Positions 24,662-35,436 of a stretch of DNA of 64,000 nucleotides are shown here, piece after piece. The stretch comes from an uncultured Ruminococcus sp. (GTDB lineage Bacteria > Bacillota > Clostridia > Oscillospirales > Ruminococcaceae), in contig CANRDT010000008.1 in NCBI GenBank assembly GCA_947629455.1, forward strand, positions 1 through 64,000, written 5' to 3'. The translations under genes were made by a program, and so were the position numbers. Positions within the stretch are counted from its first letter, which is position 1. Each line of letters begins with the position of its first letter. Under the pieces are notes generated by a model. That model had not been told where the DNA came from. It saw only the letters and a list, made by a program, of their open reading frames with translations, and did no database searches.

Positions 24662-27600
24662 ATGAAAGATTATACTATACATACTTTATTTGAAAAATAT
24701 GAAGATATTATCCCTGCCGATATGAAAGACGGCAGGGTGCTGCGGCTCGTTTATCACGAAAATACGGATATGCTCAATGTGATAGCGTCCTTTGACAGAC
24801 TTCAGAAATATGATATAGTAAAGCAGTTTGAAAACCGCCTTGCCGAGGCTATGGGTTCGGGCAAGGTGGAGATCGTCTGCAAATACACCCCCGATATGCT
24901 CTGCAGTGAGTATTTCGGGGAACTTGTGCTGTATCTGAAAAGCAGATGTCCTGTCGTCAACGGATTTTTTGACGGCGCACAGGCGGAATATTCCGACGGA
25001 AAATTCACGATAAGCCTTCAGCACGGCGGACTTGCGGTACTTGAAAAGGCAGGGGCTAAAAACTGTTTTTGTCAGTTGGTGCAGGAGATGTTTTCCGATT
25101 CGGTCGATCTTGAATTTAACGGAGTCACCGAGAATGACGAAGAGCAAATGGAAATGGCGAGGGAGGAATTTTTAAGAAGTCTGCCCGCGGCGCAGCAGCC
25201 GCCGGATGCGCAGAACACCTCTGCCAAGGATAAGTCTGCCGCTCGCTCGTCGGACGATGATTTCAGAAAATGCAGCGTTGATTTCACAAGACTTCACCTG
25301 CTTGCCGACGGTGCGCTTGTGCTGAAAGGCGCTCCGATCTCTCAGGACGAGGAAGTCACACCGATGAAAAATATTTCCCCTGACGAAACTTCGGGTATGT
25401 ATACCGTCTGGGGAGAAATATTTAAAATAGATACCAGAGAAACGCGAAACGGTATGCTGATCGCAAGTATCTTTTTTACCGATTTTACCTCTTCGCTGTC
25501 CATAAAAATGCTCGGCGGTACGAAAAAGTCAAGATATACGGGAAAGACGGGTAAAGAAGAACTGCTTGCCATACTTGACAAGCTTAGCAACGGCAGCTGT
25601 ATAATTACTTCGGGCAAAATGGAATACGATACCTATGACCACGTTTCAAATTTCATACCCGACAATATTATGCTCGTCAGACGTGAAAAGGAAATGGATA
25701 CTTCCGAATACAAGCGCGTTGAGCTGCACTGTCATACGAATATGTCCACCAAGGACGCGGTCACATCTGCCGACCGACTGGTAAAACGCGCCTACGAATG
25801 GGGACATCAGGCGATAGCGATAACCGATCACGGAGTTGTGCAGGGTTATCCCGACGCTATGAAAGAAGTCGGCAAGATACGCAAAGGCGGCGGACAATTC
25901 AAGGCTATCTACGGAATAGAGGCTTACGAGGTCAACAACGATCTTAATATATACAAGGGCTGCGACAAACGCAGACTTACCGATGAATTTATCGTATTCG
26001 ATCTGGAGACTACGGGTACTTCTGCGACCTCCGACCGCATTATCGAGATAGGCGCGGTGCGGCTGAACGGTCTTGAAATAACCGAGCGGTTCGATATTCT
26101 TGTAGACCCCGAACGTCCACTTACGGAATTTATCAGCGATCTTACCCATATAACCGACGATATGTTAAAGGACGCCGAAAAGGAACGCGATGCTCTGCAA
26201 AAATTTCTTGCGTTCTGCGGCGATTCACCCGTGCTTGTGGCGCATAATGCGGAGTTCGATACGGGATTTTTAAAAGAAGTACTTAAAAAGTACGGGATAA
26301 AATATGATTTTTCCTACCTCGATACCGTGACTATGAGCCGCGCTATGCTGCCGCAGCTCGAAAAGCATAAACTCGATTATGTCGCGGAGCATTTCGGACT
26401 CGGTGATTTCAATCATCACCGTGCCTGCGACGATGCCGAGGTGCTGGGTAAGATATTTATCAAACTTTGCCGCAGGATAGAAGATGATAACCCCTTGATG
26501 TCCGTCACCGTGGATATGATAAACTCTCTTCTTGCCGATACGGAACAGGCAAAGACGCTGACTTCTTACCACCAGATCATTCTCGTAAGAAACAATACGG
26601 GACTGAAAAATCTCTACAAATTAATATCAATGTCAAATCTCAACTTTTTCAAGCGCAGACCGCGTATACCCAAATCCGAGCTTGTCAAGCACCGCGAGGG
26701 ACTTATCATCGGCAGCGCCTGCGAAAGAGGAGAGATAATACAGGCGTATCTTTCGGGTGTCAGCCGCGACAGGATAAAACAGATTGCGTCATTTTACGAT
26801 TATCTTGAAATTCAGCCTGACGGAAACAATATGTTTATGCTGACAAGCGAAACTCACCCGTATACGAATATCAATTCCGTTGAGCAGATAAGGGATATAA
26901 ACCGCTTTATCGTCGGACTTGGCGAGGAGCTCGGCATACCCGTCTGCGCTACGGGCGACGTGCATTTTATGAATAAGTCGGACGCGCAGTTCCGTGCGAT
27001 ACTACAGGCATCTGTCGGTATGACAAACTGCGACGATCAGCCGCCGCTCTATCTCAAGACCACCGAACAGATGCTCCGTGAGCTTTCTTATCTCGGCGAG
27101 GAAAAGGCATTTGAGGTCGTCGTCACCAATACGAATAATGTCGCCGATATGATAGATAAAGATCTTAAAGCTTTCCCGAACGGTACATATACGCCGTTTA
27201 TAGAGGGCGCGGTAAGAGATCTCCAGGTCATCTGCTGGAAAAAAGCCTGTTCCGTCTACGGCGACTGCGATCCCGAAACTATATCTATCCCCGACGGCGA
27301 CGAGGGCATAAACGAGTCGTTCAGGGAACATCTTCCCGATATAGTCTATAAGCGTCTGGACAGGGAGCTTTCGTCTATTATAAAACATGGATTTGCCGTG
27401 CTTTATATGATCTCGCAGAAGCTTGTGGCAAATTCGGTAGAACACGGCTATCAGGTAGGCTCGAGAGGTTCGGTCGGCTCTTCCTTTGTCGCGTCTATGG
27501 CAGGCATTTCGGAAGTAAATCCTCTTGTACCGCACTACGTCTGCCGCGGCTGTAAGCACAGCGAATTTATCACGGACGGTACGGTAGGCTCGGGATTCGA

Positions 27601-29134
27601 CCTGCCGCCGAAAAAATGTCCCGTCTGCGGAACCGAAATGCACCGTGACGGACACGATATACCGTTTGAAACTTTTCTTGGTTTTGACGGAGATAAAGCG
27701 CCGGATATTGATCTGAACTTTTCGGGCGATTATCAGTCGCAGGCGCACAGATATACCGAGCAGCTGTTCGGTGAAGATCACGTTTTCAAAGCGGGTACGA
27801 TAGGCGGTATCGCCGAAAAGACCGCTTTCGGATATGTAAAGAAATATCTTGAAGAACGCGGAAGAACGGTCAATCCTGCGGAGCAGCAGCGCCTTGTCAA
27901 CGGCTGCCTTGACGTCAAGAGGACTACAGGTCAGCACCCGGGCGGTATGGTCGTTATTCCGAGCGATTATGAGGTGTACGACTTTACTCCCGTGCAGCAC
28001 CCTGCCGATAAAGCCGATTCGGATATAGTCACCACGCACTTTGACTTCCGCTCTCTGCACGATACTATTCTGAAACTTGACGAGCTTGGTCACGATGTTC
28101 CGACTATATATAAATATCTGGAGGATATGACGGGACTTGACATTCTGGAAATACCGATGTCGGACGAAAAGGTATATTCGCTGTTCACTTCCCCAGTTTC
28201 GCTCGGAGTGACCGCCGACGATATTATGTGGCAGACGGGAACTCTCGGTATCCCTGAAATGGGAACGGGCTTTGTATGTCAGATGCTGCTTGAGGCAAAA
28301 CCTAAGAATTTCAGCGATCTGCTGCAAATATCGGGACTTTCTCACGGCACGGACGTATGGCTCGGCAACGCGCAGGAGCTTATCCACAACAACACCTGCA
28401 CGATCTCGGAGGTTATCGGTACCCGTGACAGCATTATGACATATCTTATATACCACGGTCTCGATCCCAAGCTGTCATTCAAGATAATGGAGATAACCCG
28501 TAAAGGAAACGCGCCTAAGCTGCTCACCGAGGAAATGAAACAGGATATGCGCGACCATAAAGTTCCCGAGTGGTATATCGAAAGCTGCCTTAAAATAAAG
28601 TATATGTTCCCCAAGGCGCACGCTGCGGCATATGTTACCTCAGCTATCAAGCTGTGCTGGTTCAAGATCTACTATCCGCTCGAATTTTACGCCGCGCTCT
28701 TTACCGTCAGGGGCGAGGATTTCGAGGCTGAAACGGCGGCAAAGGGACGGCATTTTGTGGTACAGCGTATAAAAGAGCTTGAAACGATGTCAAAGCAGGA
28801 CAGGACCGCAAAGGACGACGGTATTATGGAAACGCTTATGCTCGTCAACGAGATGATGTGCAGGGGATTTGAATTTTTGCCGGTAGATATATTCAAATCT
28901 CACGCGAAAATATATCTTATCGAGGACGGAAAACTGCGTATGCCGTTCTGCTCTATTTCGGGAGTCGGAGTCAACGCGGCTGAAACGCTCTATGAAATGG
29001 CTCAGAAAAGGGATTTTATTTCTATCGAGGAATTTCAGATACAAAGCGGTATCGGCAGCTCGGTAGTCGACGCTCTTGAAAGAAACGGCGCGTTCGGCGA
29101 TCTTCCTAAATACAATCAGCTTTCACTTTTCTGA
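24662..29134 (+). CDS. polC: DNA polymerase III alpha subunit, Gram-positive PolC type
   Basis: The main replicative polymerase with built-in proofreading, 1490 residues. Order of domains: N-terminal region (1-230), OB fold (about 240-340), PHP domain split around the exonuclease ([20 protein letters not shown], about 357), and the DnaQ-like 3'-5' exonuclease ([22 protein letters not shown], about 446). A zinc-binding segment (CRGCKHSEF and [10 protein letters not shown], about 962-990) precedes the catalytic palm with [13 protein letters not shown] (about 1018). A C-terminal beta-clamp-type ending QLSLF closes the protein. It ends the operon that starts at pyrH, with an intrinsic terminator behind it. 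Confidence 0.98.
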   Translation: MKDYTIHTLFEKYEDIIPADMKDGRVLRLVYHENTDMLNVIASFDRLQKYDIVKQFENRLAEAMGSGKVEIVCKYTPDMLCSEYFGELVLYLKSRCPVVNGFFDGAQAEYSDGKFTISLQHGGLAVLEKAGAKNCFCQLVQEMFSDSVDLEFNGVTENDEEQMEMAREEFLRSLPAAQQPPDAQNTSAKDKSAARSSDDDFRKCSVDFTRLHLLADGALVLKGAPISQDEEVTPMKNISPDETSGMYTVWGEIFKIDTRETRNGMLIASIFFTDFTSSLSIKMLGGTKKSRYTGKTGKEELLAILDKLSNGSCIITSGKMEYDTYDHVSNFIPDNIMLVRREKEMDTSEYKRVELHCHTNMSTKDAVTSADRLVKRAYEWGHQAIAITDHGVVQGYPDAMKEVGKIRKGGGQFKAIYGIEAYEVNNDLNIYKGCDKRRLTDEFIVFDLETTGTSATSDRIIEIGAVRLNGLEITERFDILVDPERPLTEFISDLTHITDDMLKDAEKERDALQKFLAFCGDSPVLVAHNAEFDTGFLKEVLKKYGIKYDFSYLDTVTMSRAMLPQLEKHKLDYVAEHFGLGDFNHHRACDDAEVLGKIFIKLCRRIEDDNPLMSVTVDMINSLLADTEQAKTLTSYHQIILVRNNTGLKNLYKLISMSNLNFFKRRPRIPKSELVKHREGLIIGSACERGEIIQAYLSGVSRDRIKQIASFYDYLEIQPDGNNMFMLTSETHPYTNINSVEQIRDINRFIVGLGEELGIPVCATGDVHFMNKSDAQFRAILQASVGMTNCDDQPPLYLKTTEQMLRELSYLGEEKAFEVVVTNTNNVADMIDKDLKAFPNGTYTPFIEGAVRDLQVICWKKACSVYGDCDPETISIPDGDEGINESFREHLPDIVYKRLDRELSSIIKHGFAVLYMISQKLVANSVEHGYQVGSRGSVGSSFVASMAGISEVNPLVPHYVCRGCKHSEFITDGTVGSGFDLPPKKCPVCGTEMHRDGHDIPFETFLGFDGDKAPDIDLNFSGDYQSQAHRYTEQLFGEDHVFKAGTIGGIAEKTAFGYVKKYLEERGRTVNPAEQQRLVNGCLDVKRTTGQHPGGMVVIPSDYEVYDFTPVQHPADKADSDIVTTHFDFRSLHDTILKLDELGHDVPTIYKYLEDMTGLDILEIPMSDEKVYSLFTSPVSLGVTADDIMWQTGTLGIPEMGTGFVCQMLLEAKPKNFSDLLQISGLSHGTDVWLGNAQELIHNNTCTISEVIGTRDSIMTYLIYHGLDPKLSFKIMEITRKGNAPKLLTEEMKQDMRDHKVPEWYIESCLKIKYMFPKAHAAAYVTSAIKLCWFKIYYPLEFYAALFTVRGEDFEAETAAKGRHFVVQRIKELETMSKQDRTAKDDGIMETLMLVNEMMCRGFEFLPVDIFKSHAKIYLIEDGKLRMPFCSISGVGVNAAETLYEMAQKRDFISIEEFQIQSGIGSSVVDALERNGAFGDLPKYNQLSLF

Positions 29135-29166
29135 CGGCTATTCACGGAAAGTTTACGTTTATATTG

Positions 29167-29196
29167 AAAGCAGCTGTTGACAAACAGCTGCTTTTA
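29167..29196 (+). terminator. Intrinsic terminator after polC
   Basis: AAAGCAGCTGTT-GACA-AACAGCTGCTTT is a perfect 12-bp stem with a 4-base loop, followed by a short T-run. The his promoter -35 box lies inside it. Confidence 0.8.
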
Positions 29197-29205
29197 TGAT
29201 ATTAT
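29177..29205 (+). promoter_or_regulatory. Promoter of the his operon, overlapping the polC terminator
   Basis: TTGACA (29177-29182) occupies the terminator loop. After 17 bases comes TATTAT (29200-29205). About 15 bases downstream is the perfect palindrome TACTATAGTA (29219-29228) in a run of GATACT-like repeats, in a position suited to an operator. hisZ begins at 29266. Confidence 0.6.
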
Positions 29206-29265
29206 AATGATACTGTGATACTATAGTAATACTTTAATATAATAAATCGGACGAAAGGATAATTT

Positions 29266-30465
29266 ATGAAAAGATACGATTTGATAACGCCCGAGGGCAC
29301 AAGAGATCTGCTTTTTAATGACTGCCTTGCAAGACGCACGGTCGAGGACAAGCTTTCCGGTCTTTTCAGGGGATTCGGCTACAGCGAGGTAGTTACGCCG
29401 GGAATAGAATTTTACGATCTGTTCAGTGGAAGTTCGCGCAATTTCAGACAGGAGAGTATGTATAAGCTTACCGATTCAAAGGGCAGGCTTATGGTTATGC
29501 GCCCCGATTCCACCATACCTATCGCGCGGCTCGCGTCTACAAGACTAAAGGACGCAAAACTGCCGCTGCGGCTCTATTACAATCAGACGATATATGAAAA
29601 TAACGCCCTTCTCAAAGGCCGTTCGGACGAAGTCGTGCAGGCGGGTATCGAGCTTATAGGCGGCGTCAACCGCAAGCGTGCCGATTATGAGGCACTCTGT
29701 ATGGCGGTGGAATCGCTGGCTGAATTTGACAAGGAGAATTTCCGCCTTGAGATCGGTCATATCGGATATTTCAAGGAGCTTGTAAAAAAGCTCGGTGTTG
29801 ACAGCGAAGTCGGAGAGGAGATACGTTTGCTTATTTCTCAGAAGAATTATCCGGCGCTAAACGACCTGCTGGACGAATCGGGGGATAACCGTATCACAAA
29901 TGCGCTTAAACATCTTCCGAGATTGTTCGGAGGTATTGAAGTCCTCGATAAGGCTGCCGAATTGTTTGACGATGAGAGGATAGCGGCTATTCTTGACGAT
30001 CTGAGAGAGGTTTACAACAGGCTTTCGGCTCTTGGCTACGAGGGTAAGATCTCGGTCGATCTTGGTATAGTCAGTCATACCGATTACTATACGGGAATAG
30101 TTTTCAAGGGTTATCTTTCGGGCGTGGGACAGTCGGTGCTCAAAGGCGGACGCTATGACGGTCTGCTCGGAGAATTCGGCGATCCCTGTCCTGCCGTGGG
30201 ATTCGGTGTCAACTGCAACGAAGTCGCAAGGTATCTGAGAAAAAAATCTCTTGCCCCGTCTCTTAAAGAACCCGAATGTATCGTTTTCGGTGAAAAGGGC
30301 TATGTGGTGGAGGCTATCGCCTTTGCAAGAAATCTTGTCAGAGAGGGAAAGATCGTTGAGAACAGCCTTTTCAATACTCTTGAAGAAACCAAAGAATACT
30401 GCGCGTCTAAAGGCATACATAAGATATACGTTGTAAATGACAGCGTCTGCGAAATAGATCTGTGA
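29266..30465 (+). CDS. hisZ: ATP phosphoribosyltransferase regulatory subunit
   Basis: A histidyl-tRNA-synthetase-like protein that lacks tRNA-charging activity. It forms a hetero-octamer with the short HisG and confers histidine feedback control. 399 residues. The class II aaRS-like core shows ITPEGTRDLLFNDC, GYSEVVTPGIEFYDLF, MRPDSTIPIARL and KGGRYDGLLGEFG. The short HisG directly downstream requires it. First gene of the his operon; ACGAAAGGA precedes the ATG. Confidence 0.93.
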   Translation: MKRYDLITPEGTRDLLFNDCLARRTVEDKLSGLFRGFGYSEVVTPGIEFYDLFSGSSRNFRQESMYKLTDSKGRLMVMRPDSTIPIARLASTRLKDAKLPLRLYYNQTIYENNALLKGRSDEVVQAGIELIGGVNRKRADYEALCMAVESLAEFDKENFRLEIGHIGYFKELVKKLGVDSEVGEEIRLLISQKNYPALNDLLDESGDNRITNALKHLPRLFGGIEVLDKAAELFDDERIAAILDDLREVYNRLSALGYEGKISVDLGIVSHTDYYTGIVFKGYLSGVGQSVLKGGRYDGLLGEFGDPCPAVGFGVNCNEVARYLRKKSLAPSLKEPECIVFGEKGYVVEAIAFARNLVREGKIVENSLFNTLEETKEYCASKGIHKIYVVNDSVCEIDL

Positions 30466-30483
30466 CCGGGAGGAGCAAAATAT

Positions 30484-31113
30484 ATGAATAAACCGCTTAG
30501 GATAGCTCTTACAAAGGGCAGACTTGAAAAGGATACGGTCGGACTGCTTGAAAAGATAGGTTATGACTGTACCGCCGTAAGGGAAAAAGGCAGAAAACTT
30601 ATTCTCCCCGTACCCGACGGCAATCTCGAGGTGGTACTTGCCAAAGCGAACGACGTTATTACATATGTCGAGCATGGAGTCTGCGATATTGGCGTTGTCG
30701 GCAAGGATACGATAATGGAAATGCAGGGAAAGTTCTTTGAGCTTGCCGATCTCGGATTCGGTAAATGCAGATTTGCGCTTGCGGTAAAGAAAGGCTCGAA
30801 GTTTTACGGCGGCTATAATATAAAAACTATCGCTACCAAATATCCCAACATAACGAGAAATTATTTTGAAAGCAAGGGTATGGACGTTGAGATAGTCAAG
30901 ATCGAAGGCTCGGTAGAGCTTGCACCGCTGCTCGAACTTTCGGACGGCATTGTGGATATAGTTGAAACGGGGACTACACTCAAAGAAAACGGTCTTGAGG
31001 TCATCGAGGACATCGTTCCCATATCGGCAAGACTTATAGTAAATATGGTAAGTATGAAACTGCGCCAGCAGGAGATCGAACGTTTTGTGGCGCTTGTGGA
31101 AGAAAATATATGA
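30484..31113 (+). CDS. hisG: ATP phosphoribosyltransferase, short form
   Basis: First committed step of histidine synthesis: ATP plus PRPP gives phosphoribosyl-ATP. 209 residues, so it lacks the regulatory C-terminal domain of long HisG and depends on HisZ. Motifs: LRIALTKGRLEKDTVGLLEK at the N terminus, GICDIGVVGKDT-like ICDIGVVGKDT (here VCDIGVVGKDT), and the PRPP loop DGIVDIVETGTTLKENGL (about 156-173). Confidence 0.96.
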   Translation: MNKPLRIALTKGRLEKDTVGLLEKIGYDCTAVREKGRKLILPVPDGNLEVVLAKANDVITYVEHGVCDIGVVGKDTIMEMQGKFFELADLGFGKCRFALAVKKGSKFYGGYNIKTIATKYPNITRNYFESKGMDVEIVKIEGSVELAPLLELSDGIVDIVETGTTLKENGLEVIEDIVPISARLIVNMVSMKLRQQEIERFVALVEENI

Positions 31114-31128
31114 GCGGAGGAATTTTAT

Positions 31129-32421
31129 ATGTCAGTGATAAAGAAGATTTTTGCCAACGGCGTTGATGAAGTTGAGTTTTTCAGACAGGTAGAGCAGCGC
31201 AGCGGCGAAACGGATAAAAAGATAACCGCGATAGTATCGGATATTATCGACAACGTCCGTGTGAACGGCGATAAGGCGGTAAAGGAATACACCGCGAAAT
31301 TTGACTGCGAACAGCCCTGCTGCTACGAAGTTCCGCGCGATATGATAAACGACGCGCTTACCGACGCCGATCCGTCGTTCGTGGACGCGCTGCTGAATGC
31401 CGTACAGAACATTACGGATTTTCACAACAGACAGAAGTCTCAGTCCTTTATCTCCACAAAAGAAAACGGAGTTATCCTCGGTCAGAGGGTAAGAGGTCTT
31501 GCAAGAGTGGGACTTTACGTTCCGGGCGGCACTGCGCCTTTGTTCTCCTGTGTTCTGATGAACGCCATTCCGGCTAAGATAGCAGGCGTAAAAGAGATCG
31601 TTATGGTAACTCCTCCCTCAAAAGACGGTACTGCTAATAAGGATATACTCGTTGCGGCAGCGCTTTGCGGAGTTGACAGGGTATTTCTCTGCGGCGGCGC
31701 TCAGGCGGTAGCGGCTCTTGCCTACGGCACTGAGGAAATACCGAAAGTGGACAAGATAGTCGGTCCGGGGAATATTTTCGTCGCCACTGCAAAGAAACTT
31801 CTTTACGGCACGGTGGATATAGATATGATCGCAGGTCCGAGTGAGATACTTGTTATGGCGGACGAAACTGCCGATCCTCATTATGTGGCTGCCGATCTTA
31901 TGTCGCAGGCGGAGCATGACAGGATCGCGTCTTCTATACTTGTCACCACCAGCGAAAAGCTTGCGGATTCGGTGATCGGAGAGATAGAAACGCAAATGCA
32001 GGAGCTTTCCAGAAAAGACATCATAGAAGATTCCCTTTCGGGTTACGGGGCAATAATAATATGCGATTCAAAGGAGCAGGCGTGCGATATTGCAAATCGT
32101 CTTGCGCCAGAACACCTTGAAGTCCTGTTTGCCGATCCTATGGAATATCTCGGCAGACTGGACAACGCAGGTTCGGTATTCTTAGGACAGTACGCTCCCG
32201 AACCACTCGGTGATTACTACGCGGGACCGAACCACGTTCTCCCTACCAGCGGAACGGCAAGATTTTTCTCGCCGCTGTCGGTAAACAGCTTTGAAAAGAG
32301 ATCGAGCTTTATTTACTACACAAGAGATGCTCTTGAAGTGGCAAAGGAGGATATTGTCCTTATCGCCGAAAAAGAGGGACTTACCGCTCACGCAAATTCA
32401 ATAAAAGTGAGATTTAAATAA
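31129..32421 (+). CDS. hisD: Histidinol dehydrogenase
   Basis: Oxidises L-histidinol to histidine in two NAD-dependent steps; zinc enzyme. 430 residues. GLYVPGGTAPLFSCVLMNA (about 125-143), KIVGPGNIFVATAKK (about 209-223), DMIAGPSEILVMADE, and SQAEHDRIASSILVT with the catalytic Glu/His region are all present. The C-terminal GPNHVLPTSGTARFFSPL is also family-typical. GGAGG precedes the ATG. Confidence 0.97.
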   Translation: MSVIKKIFANGVDEVEFFRQVEQRSGETDKKITAIVSDIIDNVRVNGDKAVKEYTAKFDCEQPCCYEVPRDMINDALTDADPSFVDALLNAVQNITDFHNRQKSQSFISTKENGVILGQRVRGLARVGLYVPGGTAPLFSCVLMNAIPAKIAGVKEIVMVTPPSKDGTANKDILVAAALCGVDRVFLCGGAQAVAALAYGTEEIPKVDKIVGPGNIFVATAKKLLYGTVDIDMIAGPSEILVMADETADPHYVAADLMSQAEHDRIASSILVTTSEKLADSVIGEIETQMQELSRKDIIEDSLSGYGAIIICDSKEQACDIANRLAPEHLEVLFADPMEYLGRLDNAGSVFLGQYAPEPLGDYYAGPNHVLPTSGTARFFSPLSVNSFEKRSSFIYYTRDALEVAKEDIVLIAEKEGLTAHANSIKVRFK

Positions 32422-32438
32422 TAAGGAGTGAAACACAA

Positions 32439-33017
32439 ATGAGGACTGCTGAGGTAAAACGCACTACAAAAGAAACGGATATTGACGTATTTATCAGGCT
32501 TGACGGCGAAGGCAGAGTCGCGGTCGATACAGGTATCGGCTTTTTTGACCATATGCTCACGGCTTTCGCAGTACACAGCGGCATTGATCTTCAGATGACC
32601 TGTAACGGCGATCTGAACGTCGACGGACATCACACCGTTGAGGACGTCGGTATTGCTCTTGGTACAGCTCTTGCGCAGGCTCTCGGCGACAAGTCGGGGA
32701 TCGCAAGATACGGTCACGCATACGTTCCGATGGACGAGGCTCTCGCTTTTTGCGCTATGGATATTAGCGGCAGACCTTATCTTGTGTTCGATGCGCAATT
32801 TACAAACGACAGGACGGGAGAGTACGACACCTGCCTTACTGAGGAATTTTTCAGGGCGTTTGCTTTTAATTCGGGAATTACTCTGCATATAAAAGCCGAG
32901 TACGGCAGAAATGATCATCACATCACCGAGGCGGTATACAAGGCGGCGGCTCACGCGCTGAAACAGGCGGTCGCGCAGACGGGCGGCGGAGTGCTTTCCA
33001 CAAAAGGAGTGCTTTGA
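32439..33017 (+). CDS. hisB: Imidazoleglycerol-phosphate dehydratase
   Basis: Sixth step of histidine synthesis, a manganese enzyme. 192 residues, monofunctional. Metal-binding motifs are seen in GFFDHMLTAFAVHSGID (about 35-51), DGHHTVEDVGIALGTAL (about 66-82), and near the end EYGRNDHHITEAVYKAAAHAL. One base separates its stop from hisH. Confidence 0.97.
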   Translation: MRTAEVKRTTKETDIDVFIRLDGEGRVAVDTGIGFFDHMLTAFAVHSGIDLQMTCNGDLNVDGHHTVEDVGIALGTALAQALGDKSGIARYGHAYVPMDEALAFCAMDISGRPYLVFDAQFTNDRTGEYDTCLTEEFFRAFAFNSGITLHIKAEYGRNDHHITEAVYKAAAHALKQAVAQTGGGVLSTKGVL

Positions 33018-33018
33018 T

Positions 33019-33639
33019 ATGATAGCGGTCATTGATTACGGAGCAGGGAATATTTTTTCCGTCAAAAACGCGCTTGATTTTCTCGGATACGATTGCAGGA
33101 TAACCGGAGCGGCGGACGAGATAGAAAAGGCGGACGCCGTTATTCTGCCGGGAGTCGGCGCGTTCCCCTGGGCGATGAAAAAGCTCGGCGAGAGCGGTCT
33201 TGTCGATACCGTCAAGCAACAGGCAAAGATAAAGCCTTTTCTGGGAATATGTCTCGGTATGCAGCTGCTTTTTGAAAAAAGCTACGAGTTTGAAGAATGT
33301 AACGGTCTGGGACTTATCTCCGGCTATGTTGACAAGATAGACGCACCCGACCTTGTGATACCGCATATGGGTTGGAATAAGCTTGAGATAAACCGCCCCT
33401 GTCCGCTGACCGACGGTCTGGAAGATGATACATATGTATATTTTGTACATTCCTACAAAGCGTTCTGCGATGACGCCGCTCTGAACGCTTACTGCGAATA
33501 CGGCGGAAAAGTACCGGCTCTTGTTTCGGACGGAAAATTCGTTTACGGAGCGCAGTTCCACCCCGAAAAATCGGGAACGGCGGGACTGAAAATGCTTAAA
33601 AGCTTTGTATCGCTCATTTCGGGCGTTAAGGAGGTCTGA
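33019..33639 (+). CDS. hisH: Imidazole glycerol phosphate synthase, glutaminase subunit
   Basis: Releases ammonia from glutamine for HisF. 206 residues. Class I amidotransferase with the nucleophile Cys in [13 protein letters not shown] (about 82) and the catalytic His/Glu in [15 protein letters not shown] (about 180-190). Two bases upstream of hisF, fitting the 1:1 complex. The usual partner gene hisA is missing between them. Confidence 0.96.
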   Translation: MIAVIDYGAGNIFSVKNALDFLGYDCRITGAADEIEKADAVILPGVGAFPWAMKKLGESGLVDTVKQQAKIKPFLGICLGMQLLFEKSYEFEECNGLGLISGYVDKIDAPDLVIPHMGWNKLEINRPCPLTDGLEDDTYVYFVHSYKAFCDDAALNAYCEYGGKVPALVSDGKFVYGAQFHPEKSGTAGLKMLKSFVSLISGVKEV

Positions 33640-33641
33640 CA

Positions 33642-34397
33642 ATGCTTGCCAAAAGAATTATCCCCTGTCTTGATGTCCGCGACGGAAAAGTGGTAAAGGG
33701 AGTAAACTTCGAGGGTATAAAAGAAGTGGGCGATCCGGTCGAATGTGCCTACGAATATAATCTTCAGGGAGCAGATGAGATAGTCTTTTACGATATTACC
33801 GCCTCGCACGAGGGCAGAGGACTTATGCTCGACGTGGTAAGGGAAACCGCAAAGAAAGTCTTTGTTCCGCTTACGGTCGGCGGAGGCGTAAAGACTGTAG
33901 ATGATATAAGAGAAACTCTCAGGGCAGGCGCAGACAAGGTGTCTGTCAATTCGCAGGCTGTAAAGAATCCGCAGCTTATAAAAGACGGGGCGGATATTTT
34001 CGGAAGTCAGTGTATCTGCGTGGGAATTGACGCAAAACGCTGCTCCGAAAACGGCTGGACGGTCTATATCAACGGCGGCAGGATAGATATGGGCATTGAT
34101 CTTATCGACTGGGTAAAACAGATCGAGCAGCTTGGCGCAGGAGAGATCTGCCTTAATTCCATAGATACCGACGGAGTGAGAGGCGGCTTTGATCTTCCTA
34201 TGCTCAAAGCGGTAGTGAATGCGGTCAAGATACCCGTTATCGCAAGCGGCGGAGCAGGAAAGTTAGGGGATTTTGCCGAGGCTTTTCTTGAAACGGATTG
34301 TTCCGCGGCATTGGCAGCATCGCTTTTCCATTTCAGGGAGCTGACGGTCGGCGAGGTAAAAGCTGACTGCAAATCAAAAGGCATACCGATAAGATAA
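33642..34397 (+). CDS. hisF: Imidazole glycerol phosphate synthase, cyclase subunit
   Basis: Combines PRFAR with ammonia to give imidazole glycerol phosphate and AICAR, which feeds into purine synthesis. 251 residues. (Beta-alpha)8 barrel with the catalytic Asp in [19 protein letters not shown] (Asp 11), [14 protein letters not shown], and the second Asp in [14 protein letters not shown] (about 130). It is followed by a 114-base gap with a hairpin. Confidence 0.97.
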   Translation: MLAKRIIPCLDVRDGKVVKGVNFEGIKEVGDPVECAYEYNLQGADEIVFYDITASHEGRGLMLDVVRETAKKVFVPLTVGGGVKTVDDIRETLRAGADKVSVNSQAVKNPQLIKDGADIFGSQCICVGIDAKRCSENGWTVYINGGRIDMGIDLIDWVKQIEQLGAGEICLNSIDTDGVRGGFDLPMLKAVVNAVKIPVIASGGAGKLGDFAEAFLETDCSAALAASLFHFRELTVGEVKADCKSKGIPIR

Positions 34398-34435
34398 TGG
34401 ACGAAAAATATATTACGGCTATCCGATCGGGAACA

Positions 34436-34463
34436 AGCATACGGAAGGATCCCTGCGTATGCT
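34436..34463 (+). promoter_or_regulatory. Hairpin in the hisF-hisI gap
   Basis: AGCATACG and CGTATGCT form a perfect 8-bp stem around a 12-base loop. No T-run follows, so it is more likely an mRNA processing or stability element than a terminator. The other gaps in the operon are only 1 to 18 bases. Confidence 0.4.
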
Positions 34464-34511
34464 GAAACACCTTTTGCATAATGATGAAAATTAATTTTTG
34501 TTGGAGGATTT

Positions 34512-34862
34512 ATGATAAAGATCAATATTGACGATCTGGACAGATACTTTGTCAAGTCGGAGCTTATTCCTGCGATAGCATTCGACGTTGACACAAAAAC
34601 CGTGCTTATGCTTGCGTATATGAATAAGGAAAGTCTGAAAAAGACGCTTGAAACGGGGTATACTTGGTACTGGAGCAGATCGAGAGGGGAGCTGTGGAAC
34701 AAGGGCGCGACAAGCGGACATTTGCAGAAAGTGGTATCTGTCTACAGCGACTGCGACGACGACACTCTGCTGCTCAACGTCAGACAGACGGGCGCGGCTT
34801 GCCATACGGGTTCGTACAGCTGCTTTTTTAATGAAATGTATAACGAGGAGGACGAAAAATGA
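34512..34862 (+). CDS. hisI: Phosphoribosyl-AMP cyclohydrolase
   Basis: Third step of histidine synthesis; zinc- and magnesium-dependent. 116 residues, monofunctional. [39 protein letters not shown] (about 54-72), and the metal ligands DCDDDTLL and a Cys in [13 protein letters not shown] are visible. GGAGG precedes the ATG. Its last four bases overlap hisE. Confidence 0.96.
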   Translation: MIKINIDDLDRYFVKSELIPAIAFDVDTKTVLMLAYMNKESLKKTLETGYTWYWSRSRGELWNKGATSGHLQKVVSVYSDCDDDTLLLNVRQTGAACHTGSYSCFFNEMYNEEDEK

Positions 34863-35197
34863 CGGTATATCAGGAAATATTCGAGGTGATCAAGTCGCGT
34901 AAGGCTGCATATGAAAACGGCACTGCGCAGGAAAATTCCTACACCTGCTATCTTTTTGACAAGGGCGTTGACAAGATATGTAAGAAAGTCGGCGAGGAGG
35001 CAGCCGAAACTATTATTGCGGCTAAGAACGGGGATAATGACGAGCTTGCCAACGAAATAAACGATCTGCTTTACCATATTATGGTCCTTGCGGCAAATCA
35101 GGGGCTTGACTGGAGCGAAGTGGAAAGAGTACTTGACGAGAGAAACGAAAAGATCGGCAATCTCAAACAGTTCCACACCGTGGACAAGAATACATAA
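34859..35197 (+). CDS. hisE: Phosphoribosyl-ATP pyrophosphohydrolase
   Basis: Second step of histidine synthesis. 112 residues, a MazG-fold all-helical enzyme. [20 protein letters not shown] and [15 protein letters not shown] contain the metal-binding Glu/Asp residues. Translationally coupled to hisI by an ATGA overlap. Last gene of the his operon. Confidence 0.96.
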   Translation: MTVYQEIFEVIKSRKAAYENGTAQENSYTCYLFDKGVDKICKKVGEEAAETIIAAKNGDNDELANEINDLLYHIMVLAANQGLDWSEVERVLDERNEKIGNLKQFHTVDKNT

Positions 35198-35212
35198 AAA
35201 AATACGACATTT

Positions 35213-35250
35213 ACTGTCTTTTTGCTTAACGGTAAAAGGGCAGTTTTTTT
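35213..35250 (+). terminator. Intrinsic terminator after hisE
   Basis: ACTGTCTTTTTGC pairs imperfectly (G-T pairs) with GGTAAAAGGGCAGT and is followed by TTTTTTT. It lies 16 bases after the hisE stop. Confidence 0.7.
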
Positions 35251-35436
35251 CTTTTATCCCTGCCTGCAAAGAATATCGCCTGCATTTTTTGCAGAGAGCT
35301 GACATTTTAAGCACAAAAAATCCACACCGTGAATAGAATGTACTAAGAAAGCGCCGGAATGTATGCGGCGTATCTTCACATATCAAGAGGTCCGTCAGTA
35401 CGGACTGAAAGTACATTATGTCAGGAGGATTTTTTT

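Noticed and set aside
27002-28456. A 484-codon open frame on the strand opposite polC
   Set aside because: It has no ribosome site, no recognisable domain and lies wholly inside the conserved PolC polymerase region; codon bias of the sense gene keeps the opposite strand open.
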